A stretch of DNA of 64,000 nucleotides. Source: Spongiibacter thalassae. Its GTDB lineage: Bacteria > Pseudomonadota > Gammaproteobacteria > Pseudomonadales > Spongiibacteraceae. The stretch covers positions 248,001 to 312,000 of the forward strand of contig NZ_JAAWWK010000004.1 of NCBI RefSeq assembly GCF_012272835.1, given 5' to 3'. The first letter of the stretch is position 1. Each line of letters begins with the position of its first letter. Below, piece after piece: positions 28,019 through 36,438 of this stretch. Under the pieces are notes generated by a model that saw nothing but the letters and a program-made list of their open reading frames with translations, did not search any database and was not told the DNA's origin. A program made the position numbers and the translations under genes.

Positions 28019-28915
28019 TCATGCCGATCCCGCCGCGCCGTTCAGGGTGTAGTGCAGCACAATCCCCAGGCAAATCACCATGCCAACGTAGTGATTGTTC
28101 AAAAAGGCCTTGAAACAGTCCTCTTTGCGGCGATCGCGGATCAATTGTTGCTGGTAAAAAAACAGTCCTGCCGCCGCCATCAAACTCGCATAGTAGATAA
28201 AGCTCAGCGCAAACTGCTTGCCCACCAGCACCATGATGAGTATCACCGTGGCCTGCAGCATTGCCGTAATCGCCCGGTCGTCGTCACCAAACAGAATCGC
28301 CGTGGATTTCACGCCAATTTTCAGGTCGTCGTCCCGATCAACCATCGCGTAAAAGGTGTCATAGGCCACCGTCCACAACAGCACCGCGATATAAATCAAC
28401 CACAGGGTGCTCGGCAACTCACCCCGCTGGGCGGCAAAGGCCATGGGAATGCTCCAGGCAAAGGCCGCTCCCAATACCACCTGGGGCAAATGGGTGTAGC
28501 GCTTCATAAAGGGGTAACAGGCGGCGAGGGCAACCGCGCCCAAGGACAGCAATACCGTCAGCCAATTGGTCAACACCACCAGTGCGAAGGCGCTCAGGCA
28601 CAGCAATGCAAACAACACCAGTGCCTCTTTTTCAGTGACCGATCCGGTGGCAAAGGGACGCTCACGGGTGCGCGCGACATGGGCGTCAACCTTGCGGTCG
28701 GCGTAGTCGTTAATCACACAACCCGCGGAGCGCATTAAAAAAGTGCCCAGGGAAAATATCACCAGCAACTGCCAGTCAGGCCAGCCTTCGGCGGCCAGAA
28801 ACAGTGCCCACAGGGTCGGCCACAGCACGAGATACGTCCCTATCGGGCGATCCACCCGCATCAGCGCGAGGTAATGGGGCATTTGCCTGCGCAGCGTGTG
28901 TAGTGTTGTCATCAT
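28019..28915 (-). CDS. ubiA: 4-hydroxybenzoate octaprenyltransferase UbiA
   Basis: UbiA attaches the polyprenyl tail to 4-hydroxybenzoate in the inner membrane, the second step of ubiquinone synthesis. The 298-residue protein has about eight transmembrane segments. Two aspartate-rich motifs bind the prenyl diphosphate: [10 protein letters not shown] and [33 protein letters not shown] is the usual N-terminal segment. Two adjacent ATGs (28915, 28912) can serve as start. ubiC lies 81 bases upstream on the same strand. Confidence 0.95.
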   Translation of the reverse strand: MMTTLHTLRRQMPHYLALMRVDRPIGTYLVLWPTLWALFLAAEGWPDWQLLVIFSLGTFLMRSAGCVINDYADRKVDAHVARTRERPFATGSVTEKEALVLFALLCLSAFALVVLTNWLTVLLSLGAVALAACYPFMKRYTHLPQVVLGAAFAWSIPMAFAAQRGELPSTLWLIYIAVLLWTVAYDTFYAMVDRDDDLKIGVKSTAILFGDDDRAITAMLQATVILIMVLVGKQFALSFIYYASLMAAAGLFFYQQQLIRDRRKEDCFKAFLNNHYVGMVICLGIVLHYTLNGAAGSA

Positions 28916-28996
28916 GGAAAAGTTGCCCGGTTATCAGTTCAATCCAGCGCCGGCAGTATACCATCGGCGTTACCACCCTTGCCCCGTCATCGCCAC

Positions 28997-29554
28997 TCAG
29001 TCCCAGGCCTGAAAGGCCGGCAGAAAGATTTCACTCACCATAATCGGCCGCTCCCGCAGCAGAAAACAGGAGCGCCGCCCCCACAGTGGCTCATCCACCT
29101 CGACGCCCTCGCTCAGTCGGCCCGGCGCGGTGCGACAAATTTCATAGGGAACGCGCCGCATACTGCGGTCGGTGAACAACAGGTGGCCCAACGGACGACT
29201 GTCGAGGCGGCGCAGGCGGCGTAAATGTCCGGTCAAGCTGGAGGCCGGCATCACGCTGCGGGCGAACACCCAGGGCTCACCATGGCAGCACAGCAACACC
29301 TCGCGTATAAGCCCCCACTCGCGATCGCCCATATCCAGTAAGCGGCGCTCCGACAAGCGCGGCAACCCCCACTGCTGGCTCAACACTCGCACCCGGAAAT
29401 GGCCGCCGGACTTTCGTCGCAGATGAGCGGTAAGGGAACCGGTGTCCAGCAGCCACCGCGCAACCGGGTGGGGTAACGCGGCTCCTGCAAACTGATTAGC
29501 CGGGCGCCAATTGGCTTCCGAGCTGTGGTATCGCCTGAATTGGAGGGGGTACAA
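28997..29554 (-). CDS. ubiC: Chorismate pyruvate-lyase UbiC
   Basis: UbiC cleaves chorismate to 4-hydroxybenzoate and pyruvate, the entry to ubiquinone. The 185-residue product has WGLIREVLLCCHGEPWVFAR, LDSRPLGHLLFTD and LWGRRSCFLLRERPIMVSE, which align with E. coli UbiC. The conserved Glu lies near the C-terminus (VSEIFLPAF). The frame has no ATG near the domain start. TTG 29554 with GGAAGG six bases upstream is the best start, giving a length close to the usual ~165-185. The frame stays open to 30232, but that part overlaps the divergent rubredoxin gene and is noise. Confidence 0.88.
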   Translation of the reverse strand: MYPLQFRRYHSSEANWRPANQFAGAALPHPVARWLLDTGSLTAHLRRKSGGHFRVRVLSQQWGLPRLSERRLLDMGDREWGLIREVLLCCHGEPWVFARSVMPASSLTGHLRRLRRLDSRPLGHLLFTDRSMRRVPYEICRTAPGRLSEGVEVDEPLWGRRSCFLLRERPIMVSEIFLPAFQAWD

Positions 29555-29719
29555 TGCTGACCTTCCAGTGTACTGGTCACTGTTTAAACAGCTGCACAGG
29601 GCGCAATATGCTGTTCGCCGAGTGCGGCAGAATGCGTGAACCGCCACCGACATGCAAGTCGGCGCAGCGCACTGGCACCAATCAATAACAGCCGCTGACG
29701 GCAACAGGATAATCGCGTT

Positions 29720-31093
29720 ATGAGTAAGTGGGAATGCATAGTATGTGGCTGGGTTTATGACGAAGAAGTCGGCGACCCCGAGTCTGGTATCAAAGCCGGT
29801 ACACGCTGGGAAGACATTCCCGACGACTGGCTGTGCCCGGACTGTGGCGTTGGCAAGGAAGACTTTGAGATGATCGAGCAGTCGGAGCCGTCCAACCTGC
29901 CCCACCACGATGACGCCCCGACCCCCTCCGCCGACGCGCCCATCATTATTATCGGCTCGGGACTGGCCGGCTACGGGCTGGCCCGGGAGTTGCGCAAACA
30001 CGACACCGACACACCGCTGATTATCATCACCGCTGACGATGGTCGCGCTTACTCCAAACCCATGCTGTCCACCGGCTTCACCAAGAACCAAGACGCCGAC
30101 GCCCTCGCGCAGAAGGATGCAGGCAGTATCGGCGAAGATCTCAACGCCAGCGTGTGGACCCACACCCGCGTGACCGCCATCGACACCGTCGCCCAAACCG
30201 TGTCCACCGGCGATGCCCAGACCCAGGTGCATTACAAGAAACTGGTGTTGGCCCTCGGTGCCGAGGTGATTCGCCCCCCCATTGGCGGCGATGGCCAGGA
30301 CTATATCTATGCCGTTAACGACCTTCTCGATTACGACGACTTCCGCAAGGCCGTCGCCAATAACAATGCGAAGAAAATCTGCATTATCGGCGGCGGATTG
30401 ATCGGTTGTGAATTCACCAACGACTTGATTAACGGCGGGCTCGAAGTCGAAACCGTCGACCCCCTGGGTTACTGCCTGCCAACGCTACTGCCCGAGGCCG
30501 CCGGCAAGGCGGTACAGGCCGCACTGGAGGAAAAAGGCGCTACCTTCCACTTCGGCCCCCTTGTCACCGAGGTTAACAAAGCCGATAAGGGCGTCGCGGT
30601 CACCCTGAATTCCGGCGACACCCTCAGCTGCGACCTCGTCCTCTCCGCCGTCGGTGTGCGCCCGCAAACCGCACTGGCCAAATCGGCGGGTATTAAGGTG
30701 AATCGCGGTATCGTAACGAACCGGCTGCTGGAAACCAGCGCCCCCAACGTATATGCCATGGGCGATTGTGCCGAGGTCGCTGGTCACGTGCTGGTGTATG
30801 TGGCGCCGCTGATGGCCCAGGCCCGAGCGCTGGCGAAAACCCTGAGCGGAGAGGCTACAGAGGTCAGCTACCCGGCGATGCCGGTAACCATTAAAACCCC
30901 CGCCTGTCCGGTTTGCGTGGCACCACCTGCCGCCGATGCCAAGGGGTCCTGGCAAGTCGAGCAAGACGGCAACAACGTTGTCGCCCGATTTGTGGACACC
31001 GCCACCGGCGACCTGCTCGGCTTTGCCCTGACGGGCGAGGGCACCAAGCAGAAAATGGCTCTGCAAAAGCAGCTGCCCGCCATTATGCCCTAG
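29720..31093 (+). CDS. Fused rubredoxin-rubredoxin reductase
   Basis: A 457-residue fusion. Residues 1-50 are a rubredoxin with iron ligands C6, C9, C39 and C42 (CIVCG and CPDCG). A linker follows (about 51-73). Residues ~74-457 form a FAD/NAD-dependent reductase: FAD loop [20 protein letters not shown] loop [12 protein letters not shown] (about 221-232) and the second FAD motif NVYAMGDC (343-350). Separate RubA and RubB pass electrons from NADH to alkane hydroxylase or to peroxide/superoxide reductases; here both carriers are in one chain. No alkane hydroxylase gene is in the window. It is divergent from ubiC. Confidence 0.93.
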   Translation: MSKWECIVCGWVYDEEVGDPESGIKAGTRWEDIPDDWLCPDCGVGKEDFEMIEQSEPSNLPHHDDAPTPSADAPIIIIGSGLAGYGLARELRKHDTDTPLIIITADDGRAYSKPMLSTGFTKNQDADALAQKDAGSIGEDLNASVWTHTRVTAIDTVAQTVSTGDAQTQVHYKKLVLALGAEVIRPPIGGDGQDYIYAVNDLLDYDDFRKAVANNNAKKICIIGGGLIGCEFTNDLINGGLEVETVDPLGYCLPTLLPEAAGKAVQAALEEKGATFHFGPLVTEVNKADKGVAVTLNSGDTLSCDLVLSAVGVRPQTALAKSAGIKVNRGIVTNRLLETSAPNVYAMGDCAEVAGHVLVYVAPLMAQARALAKTLSGEATEVSYPAMPVTIKTPACPVCVAPPAADAKGSWQVEQDGNNVVARFVDTATGDLLGFALTGEGTKQKMALQKQLPAIMP

Positions 31094-31142
31094 GGCCGGA
31101 ATAACCTCCGCAGCTTATGCCGGTGAAGGCGGGCTTTTCCAC

Positions 31143-31164
31143 CTGGCGGCCCGGCGGCCGCCAG
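31143..31164 (+). other. Strong GC hairpin after the rubredoxin fusion gene
   Basis: CTGGCGGCC and GGCCGCCAG form a perfect 9-bp stem with a CGGC loop. No T run follows, so it is not a classical terminator; it could stabilise the 3' end of the upstream mRNA. Confidence 0.5.
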
Positions 31165-31216
31165 CAGATACGCTACACTTTAGTAAACAGTTACCACACA
31201 GGTACAACGCACGGTC

Positions 31217-31837
31217 ATGAGCCTTTACGAGAATTATATTCTGCCCCATGTAATTAACTGTGCCTGTTCAATGCCCGCCGTCATGGCCGTGCGGGAGGAA
31301 ATTGTGCCGCTGGCTAGTGGCGTGGTACTGGAAGTCGGCATGGGCAGCGGTCTCAACCTTCCCCTTTACACTGCAGAAAACATCGACTTCATCTGGGGTC
31401 TGGAACCCTCTGACGCGATGCGACGACGCGCCGCTGACAAACTGGCTGCCAGCCCCCTGGAAGTGCGTTGGCTGGAGCTGGGAGGCGAGGCGATTCCTCT
31501 GGAGGACAACAGCGTCGACACCGTGCTGCTTACCTTCACCCTGTGTACCATTCCCGATTGGCGCGCCGCACTCGCACACATTCGCCGGGTGCTGAAACCC
31601 GCCGGAACACTGCTGTTCTGCGAACACGGCCTTTCCCGCGATGCCGAGGTACAGCACTGGCAACAGCGTCTCACCCCGGTGTGGAAACGCCTCGCCGGGG
31701 GCTGTCACCTCGACCGACCTATCGCGCAAATGCTGCGCGAGAGCGGATTTGCGATCGACGATATCCAAACGCGCTATTTACCAAAGACGCCTCGCGTCGC
31801 GGGCTATGTCTACTCCGGTAGCGCCACCAAAGGCTGA
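31217..31837 (+). CDS. Class I SAM-dependent methyltransferase (UbiE/METTL7-like)
   Basis: A 206-residue methyltransferase. The SAM-binding loop is VLEVGMGSGLNLPLY (about residues 36-50), with VDTVLLTFTLCTIPDW as motif II and RVLKPAGTLLFCEHG as motif III. The closest pattern I recall is the phospholipid/thiol-type METTL7 group; the substrate cannot be read from sequence. It stands alone, downstream of the rubredoxin fusion. Confidence 0.8.
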   Translation: MSLYENYILPHVINCACSMPAVMAVREEIVPLASGVVLEVGMGSGLNLPLYTAENIDFIWGLEPSDAMRRRAADKLAASPLEVRWLELGGEAIPLEDNSVDTVLLTFTLCTIPDWRAALAHIRRVLKPAGTLLFCEHGLSRDAEVQHWQQRLTPVWKRLAGGCHLDRPIAQMLRESGFAIDDIQTRYLPKTPRVAGYVYSGSATKG

Positions 31838-31929
31838 ATGGCCCGGCGCATTTACCCGCCGCACTACTGGCATCACCCCTCAGCGCAGGCTAGAGTGGAC
31901 GGCTATCGCAGCACAACAAGGTTCAAGCC

Positions 31930-33201
31930 ATGCCCAAACTTGCCCTGCACTGGCAAATTGCCATTGCCATTCTCCTCGCGGTTATCGTCGGCCTGGCCAG
32001 TGGCGCAGACGCCAGCATTGGCGGCGTCAAGCTGGTCGCGATTTACGCCTTCGTCGGTACGCTATTTCTGAACGCATTGAAAATGCTGATTGTACCGCTG
32101 GTGACATCGTCGATTATCAGCGGCATGGCGGGGGTCGGCGGTGACCGACTGGAGAGCCTCGGCGGCAAAACCCTGTTGTTTTACGCCTGCTCCAGCCTGA
32201 TCGCGATTCTGATCGGTCTGACCGTGGTCAATATTATCGCCCCTGGCAGTGGCGACACCCAGGCGCTGGCCGCCAGTCTCAGTGGCGACGACCCGGAGCT
32301 GCAAGCCACTCTTAGCAAGGTAGAAGGGCGTAGCGCCGCCGACATCGTGCAGGTCTTCGAGCGCATGATTCCGACCAATATCGTCGATGCCGCCGCCAAT
32401 GGCGAAATGCTGGGCATGATATTTTTCAGCTTGCTGTTTGGCTTTTTCCTGGCGCGCAATGATTCTCCCCAGGCAAAAACCCTGCTGAATTTCTGGCAGG
32501 GCACCATGGACGTAATGACCAGCATCACCATGTGGGTAATGAAGTTTGCCCCCATCGGCGTGTTCGGCCTGATCGCCAAAACCGTAGCCACCACCGGCTT
32601 CGACGCCTTTACCCCCATGCTGAAGTTTTTTATCGCTACTTCACTGGCGTTACTGATCCACGCCTTTGTCGCCATGCCATTAATTCTGCGCTTTATCGGC
32701 CGCGTGCATCCGCAAAAACACTATCAGGCGATGGCCCCCGCGCTGCTCACGGCATTTTCAACTGCTTCCAGCTCCGCCACGTTGCCCCTCACCATGGAAT
32801 GTGTACAGGACCGCGCTGGCGTGTCCAAAAGCACCAGCGGCTTCGTGCTGCCACTTGGCGCTACCGTAAATATGGACGGCACCGCCCTGTACGAATGTGT
32901 TGCGGCGATGTTTATCGCGCAGGTTTACGGTCTCGACCTGAGCATCGGCCAGCAATTTACCGTGGTGATGGTCGCCCTGCTGACCTCAATCGGTGTTGCC
33001 GGTATACCCGCCGCCAGTCTGGTTGCCATTTCAGTTATTCTCGGCACCATTGGCCTGCCCCTTGAGGGCATCGGTTTACTTCTGGTGACCGACCGTATCC
33101 TCGACATGATGCGCACCGCCGTTAACGTCTTCAGCGACTCCTGCGCCGCTGTCGTCATCGCCCGTCTGGAAGGCGAAGACACTGCAATCGCCCGCAACTA
33201 A
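31930..33201 (+). CDS. Dicarboxylate/amino acid:cation symporter (SDF family)
   Basis: A 423-residue secondary transporter of the GltP/DctA family in the inner membrane. Eight or so hydrophobic segments surround two re-entrant loops. The serine-rich loop TASSSATLPLTMECV and the NMDGTALYE motif bind substrate and sodium or protons. Substrates are likely glutamate, aspartate or C4-dicarboxylates; sequence alone does not decide. It is followed by a perfect palindrome at 33207. Confidence 0.92.
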   Translation: MPKLALHWQIAIAILLAVIVGLASGADASIGGVKLVAIYAFVGTLFLNALKMLIVPLVTSSIISGMAGVGGDRLESLGGKTLLFYACSSLIAILIGLTVVNIIAPGSGDTQALAASLSGDDPELQATLSKVEGRSAADIVQVFERMIPTNIVDAAANGEMLGMIFFSLLFGFFLARNDSPQAKTLLNFWQGTMDVMTSITMWVMKFAPIGVFGLIAKTVATTGFDAFTPMLKFFIATSLALLIHAFVAMPLILRFIGRVHPQKHYQAMAPALLTAFSTASSSATLPLTMECVQDRAGVSKSTSGFVLPLGATVNMDGTALYECVAAMFIAQVYGLDLSIGQQFTVVMVALLTSIGVAGIPAASLVAISVILGTIGLPLEGIGLLLVTDRILDMMRTAVNVFSDSCAAVVIARLEGEDTAIARN

Positions 33202-33206
33202 ACTCC

Positions 33207-33232
33207 GGGGTCTGTCCCCGGGGACAGACCCC
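33207..33232. repeat. Perfect palindrome, copy 1 of a dispersed 13-base unit
   Basis: GGGGTCTGTCCCC is followed immediately by its reverse complement, a 26-base perfect palindrome, then CTTT... It sits between the convergent symporter and PPK2 genes and may act as a terminator. The same 13-mer recurs at 42719-42757. Confidence 0.85.
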
Positions 33233-33243
33233 TTTAACAAACG

Positions 33244-34044
33244 CTACTCGCCATTCTCCAGAATTCCGCGATAACGCTCTATCAAAGGCGCATCAAGTTG
33301 GGGGTAGTCGCCAGCCGCGTGTTCCAGCACATCTGCGACATGGGCACACAGCGCCCGCCGGCAGAGACCCTTGTCGTCAGCCGGGAGCACATACCAAGGG
33401 CTAGCCTCACTGCTGGTAGCCGCCATGGCCTGCGTAACCAGCTCAAGGTAGCGGTCGCGGTGCTGCCACCCATCAATGTCAGACGGGTCAAATTTCCACT
33501 GCCGTCGCACATCCTCCAGTCGACGCAACAGCCGCCGTCTCTGCTCCTCACGGCTGATGTGCAACCAAAATTTCACTACCACAGTACCACTGTCGATCAG
33601 GTGCTGCTCCAGCGCGCGAATCGCCGTCAGACGCTGCTCTGCACCAGTGGCAGCGTCTGACAACATCTGGTCAATAATCACCGCTTCGTAATAGCTGCGA
33701 TTAAACAGGGCTACCTCGCCTTGTGCAGGCATGTGAGCCCAGGCACGCCACAGAAAATCGTGCCGCGCCTCCAGCTCCGTCGGCACAGTGAAAGCTTTCA
33801 CACGTGCGCCCGTCGGATGCATCGCACTTACCAGCTGGCGAATACAGCCATCTTTACCACTGGCATCCAGCCCTTGAAAGATGAGCAGCACACCTCTGGA
33901 TTGGCTGGCCCACAAACGATACTGGGCCGCTTTGAGGCGCTTTTGGCTTTTGCCCAGCTCGGGAAGATCATCCGAGTCATCAAAACACGTTGGTACTGTG
34001 CTGAGTGCCCTGCTACCATCAAATCGCATCTGTCGCTTCACCAC
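33244..34044 (-). CDS. Polyphosphate kinase 2 family protein
   Basis: PPK2 enzymes transfer phosphate between polyphosphate and nucleotides. The 266-residue product has Walker A in FQGLDASGKDGCIRQL, a lid-type segment ALFNRSYYEAVIIDQ, and the conserved LEARHDFLWRAWAHMP and WLHISREEQRRRLLRRLED. The start is taken as GTG 34044, which has GGGAGG eight bases upstream; ATG 34029 is the alternative. An ATG further upstream at 34254 would overlap the divergent exonuclease gene. Whether it uses mono- or diphosphates is not decided. Confidence 0.88.
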   Translation of the reverse strand: MVKRQMRFDGSRALSTVPTCFDDSDDLPELGKSQKRLKAAQYRLWASQSRGVLLIFQGLDASGKDGCIRQLVSAMHPTGARVKAFTVPTELEARHDFLWRAWAHMPAQGEVALFNRSYYEAVIIDQMLSDAATGAEQRLTAIRALEQHLIDSGTVVVKFWLHISREEQRRRLLRRLEDVRRQWKFDPSDIDGWQHRDRYLELVTQAMAATSSEASPWYVLPADDKGLCRRALCAHVADVLEHAAGDYPQLDAPLIERYRGILENGE

Positions 34045-34144
34045 TTCAGGCACCTCCCGATAAGCACATCGCCGCCATTCCAGTTTTGAGCCTTTACAGC
34101 AGCCTGCTATACAATAACCGGAATGACAACAAATAGGCCCTACA

Positions 34145-34906
34145 ATGCGCATAGCCTCGTGGAACGTTAACGGCATCCGCGCCGTGATGAAAAAAGATTT
34201 CGCCGACTCCCTCGCCACCCTCAATGCCGATATTTTGTGCTTGCAGGAAACCAAGGCACAGGACGATCAGGTGGTTGCCGCGCTGGAGGGCATTGAGGGC
34301 TACCACGTATTCAGTAACTCCGCCGAGCGCAAGGGCTACTCCGGTGTCGCGATTCTGAGTCGACGCAAGCCGCTGCGGGTATTTGCCGATATCGGCATTG
34401 CCGAACACGACAACGAAGGGCGGGTACTCACGGCAGAATTCGAGGATTTCTATCTGGTGACGGTGTACACCCCCAACTCTGGGAGTGAGCTGGCCCGCCT
34501 ACCCTACCGGGAAACCTGGGACAGGGATTTTCTGCACTTTGTTAAAGAGCTGGAGCGCAGCAAACCGGTGCTGATGTGCGGCGACTTCAATGTTGCCCAC
34601 CGGGACATCGATATCGCCCGCCCCAAGCCCAACTACAATAAAAGTGCCGGTTTTACTCAGAAAGAAATCGACGGCATGGATAATATTATCGGTGCAGGCT
34701 TTATCGACACCTTTCGGCACTTTTTTCCGGACACGGTGAAATACAGTTGGTGGAGCTACCGCGCCGGGGCCCGGGGTAAAAATATCGGCTGGAGGATTGA
34801 TTACTTCCTCAGTTCAACCGCGTTGGTCAGCAAACTGACCTCAGCGAGTATCTGGAACGAGATATTGGGATCCGATCACTGCCCGGTGAGCGTTGACCTA
34901 GGCTAA
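34145..34906 (+). CDS. xthA: Exodeoxyribonuclease III / AP endonuclease
   Basis: A 253-residue base-excision repair nuclease that cleaves at abasic sites. The metal ligand Glu is in LCLQETKAQ. CGDFNVAHRDIDIARP holds the catalytic Asp and Asn, and GSDHCPVSVDL ends the protein with the catalytic Asp-His. MRIASWNVNGIRAV is a standard N-terminus. It is divergent from PPK2 and followed 22 bases later by a reductase gene. Confidence 0.93.
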   Translation: MRIASWNVNGIRAVMKKDFADSLATLNADILCLQETKAQDDQVVAALEGIEGYHVFSNSAERKGYSGVAILSRRKPLRVFADIGIAEHDNEGRVLTAEFEDFYLVTVYTPNSGSELARLPYRETWDRDFLHFVKELERSKPVLMCGDFNVAHRDIDIARPKPNYNKSAGFTQKEIDGMDNIIGAGFIDTFRHFFPDTVKYSWWSYRAGARGKNIGWRIDYFLSSTALVSKLTSASIWNEILGSDHCPVSVDLG

Positions 34907-34928
34907 TACTGTATTCCCGGAGAAGTTT

Positions 34929-35939
34929 ATGAAAGCAGTTGGCTACCGCACACCCGGCCCGGTTGATCGCAGCGATGCCCTACAGGATATCGAGCTGGAG
35001 ACACCACAACCGCAAGGTCGCGATCTTCTGGTAAAAATCGCCGCTGTCTCGGTCAACCCGATCGATACCAAGTTGCGCGGCAATCGTCCCCCTGAGAATG
35101 AGTGGGCGGTGCTCGGCTTCGATGCCTCCGGTGTTGTCGAGGCCGTTGGCCCGGAGGTTCGTCACTACCGCGTTGGCGACGCGGTTTACTATGCCGGCTG
35201 TTTCGATCGGCCAGGCACCAACAGCGAATTTCACCTGGTGGATGAACGTATCGTCGGGACCAAACCGCATTCTCTGAGCCATGCCGAGGCCGCCGCCCTG
35301 CCCCTCACCGCGATCACCGCCTGGGAGATGTTATTCGACCGCCTGGACGTGAACACCTCTACTCCACAGGGCGGCAATAGCATTTTGATTATCGGCGGAG
35401 CCGGTGGGGTCGGCTCCATCGCGATCCAGCTACTGCGCGCCCTCACCGACCTGACTGTTATTGCCACCGCGTCGCGGCCGGAAACCCGGCAGTGGACCCA
35501 GGATTGTGGCGCGCACTGTATTATCGATCACAGCCAGGCCCTCGCTCCTCAACTGAAAGCCCTGGGCCTGGCCGCACCGGGTTTCGTGTTCTCCACAACG
35601 CAATCCGCCCGCCACTTCACCGACATCGCCGAGCTGATCGCTCCCCAGGGCCGCCTCGGGGTAATCGACGACCTGAGCGATGTCTCGATTATGCCGTTGA
35701 AGCAAAAAAGCCTGTCATTGCACTGGGAGTTTATGTTCACCCGGCCCCTGTACGCGACCCCGGATATCGCCGAGCAGGGCACCGTACTGAACCGCATTGC
35801 CGAACTGGTCGATTGCGGCGAAATCCGCTCGACCCTCAGCGAGGTCGCCGGCGGTATCAATGCCGACAACCTCCGCCGCGTCCACGCTCTGATTGAATCC
35901 GGCAAAGCCAAGGGCAAGATCGTGCTGGAGGGCTTTTAG
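34929..35939 (+). CDS. Medium-chain zinc-type alcohol dehydrogenase-like oxidoreductase
   Basis: A 336-residue MDR-family oxidoreductase. MKAVGYRTPGPVDRSDALQD, AVSVNPIDTKLRGNRPP, LGFDASGVVEAVGPEV and the NADPH loop LIIGGAGGVGSIAIQLLRA identify the zinc-binding alcohol dehydrogenase-like group that acts on quinones or enones. Catalytic zinc ligands are not evident. GGAGAAG lies in front of ATG 34929. It may be cotranscribed with xthA and the following CMD gene. Confidence 0.85.
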   Translation: MKAVGYRTPGPVDRSDALQDIELETPQPQGRDLLVKIAAVSVNPIDTKLRGNRPPENEWAVLGFDASGVVEAVGPEVRHYRVGDAVYYAGCFDRPGTNSEFHLVDERIVGTKPHSLSHAEAAALPLTAITAWEMLFDRLDVNTSTPQGGNSILIIGGAGGVGSIAIQLLRALTDLTVIATASRPETRQWTQDCGAHCIIDHSQALAPQLKALGLAAPGFVFSTTQSARHFTDIAELIAPQGRLGVIDDLSDVSIMPLKQKSLSLHWEFMFTRPLYATPDIAEQGTVLNRIAELVDCGEIRSTLSEVAGGINADNLRRVHALIESGKAKGKIVLEGF

Positions 35940-35987
35940 CCCCTTTTATTTTTCATTTCTACAACACGAGCTGTGGAGTGTTTTACT

Positions 35988-36392
35988 ATGAACAAAGCCC
36001 AATTTGATAAGGGCCTGAGTGTCCGCCGGGAGGTGATGGGCGACGATTTTGTCGATCGCGCCTTTGCCAATACCTCTGAGTTCAGCCAACCCCTGCAAGA
36101 ACTGGTTACCGCCAATTGCTGGGGCGAGGTATGGAGCCGCGACGGCCTGCCGCGCCAAACCCGCAGCCTGATCACAATCGCCACCCTCGCCGCCTTAAAA
36201 GCGACCAAGGAACTGAAAGGACATGTGCGCGGCGCACTGCGCAACGGCTGTACTGTGGCAGAAATTCAGGAGGTGCTGCTGCACTCAGCGGTCTACTGCG
36301 GCATGCCCGCAGGCATTGACGCCTTTCGCTCTGCACAGGAAGTGATTGATGAGTGGAACGCCCGCGAGGATAGCGACGACACAACCCCGTAA
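35988..36392 (+). CDS. Carboxymuconolactone decarboxylase family protein (PcaC-like)
   Basis: A 134-residue CMD-domain protein. FSQPLQELVTANCWGEVWSR and RSLITIATLAALKATKELKGH are the PcaC-type signature, and EIQEVLLHSAVYCGMPAG completes it. PcaC decarboxylates 4-carboxymuconolactone in protocatechuate breakdown, but no other pca gene is nearby, so the specific reaction is unproven. ATG 35988 with GGAG upstream is preferred over GTG 35973. A 7-bp stem (TCACGGC/GCCGTGA, 36396-36426) lies in the convergent gap after it. Confidence 0.82.
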   Translation: MNKAQFDKGLSVRREVMGDDFVDRAFANTSEFSQPLQELVTANCWGEVWSRDGLPRQTRSLITIATLAALKATKELKGHVRGALRNGCTVAEIQEVLLHSAVYCGMPAGIDAFRSAQEVIDEWNAREDSDDTTP

Positions 36393-36438
36393 GGCTCACG
36401 GCCGGGCGCGGCGACCCCAGCCGTGACGGGGCAATGCA

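Noticed and set aside
27731-28738. A 335-codon plus-strand frame opposite ubiA and the FemAB-like gene
   Set aside because: It crosses the boundary of two well-supported minus-strand genes and encodes a low-complexity product.
29555-30232. Extension of the ubiC frame upstream to 30232
   Set aside because: The extra part overlaps the divergent rubredoxin fusion and does not resemble UbiC; TTG 29554 with a good ribosome binding site is preferred.
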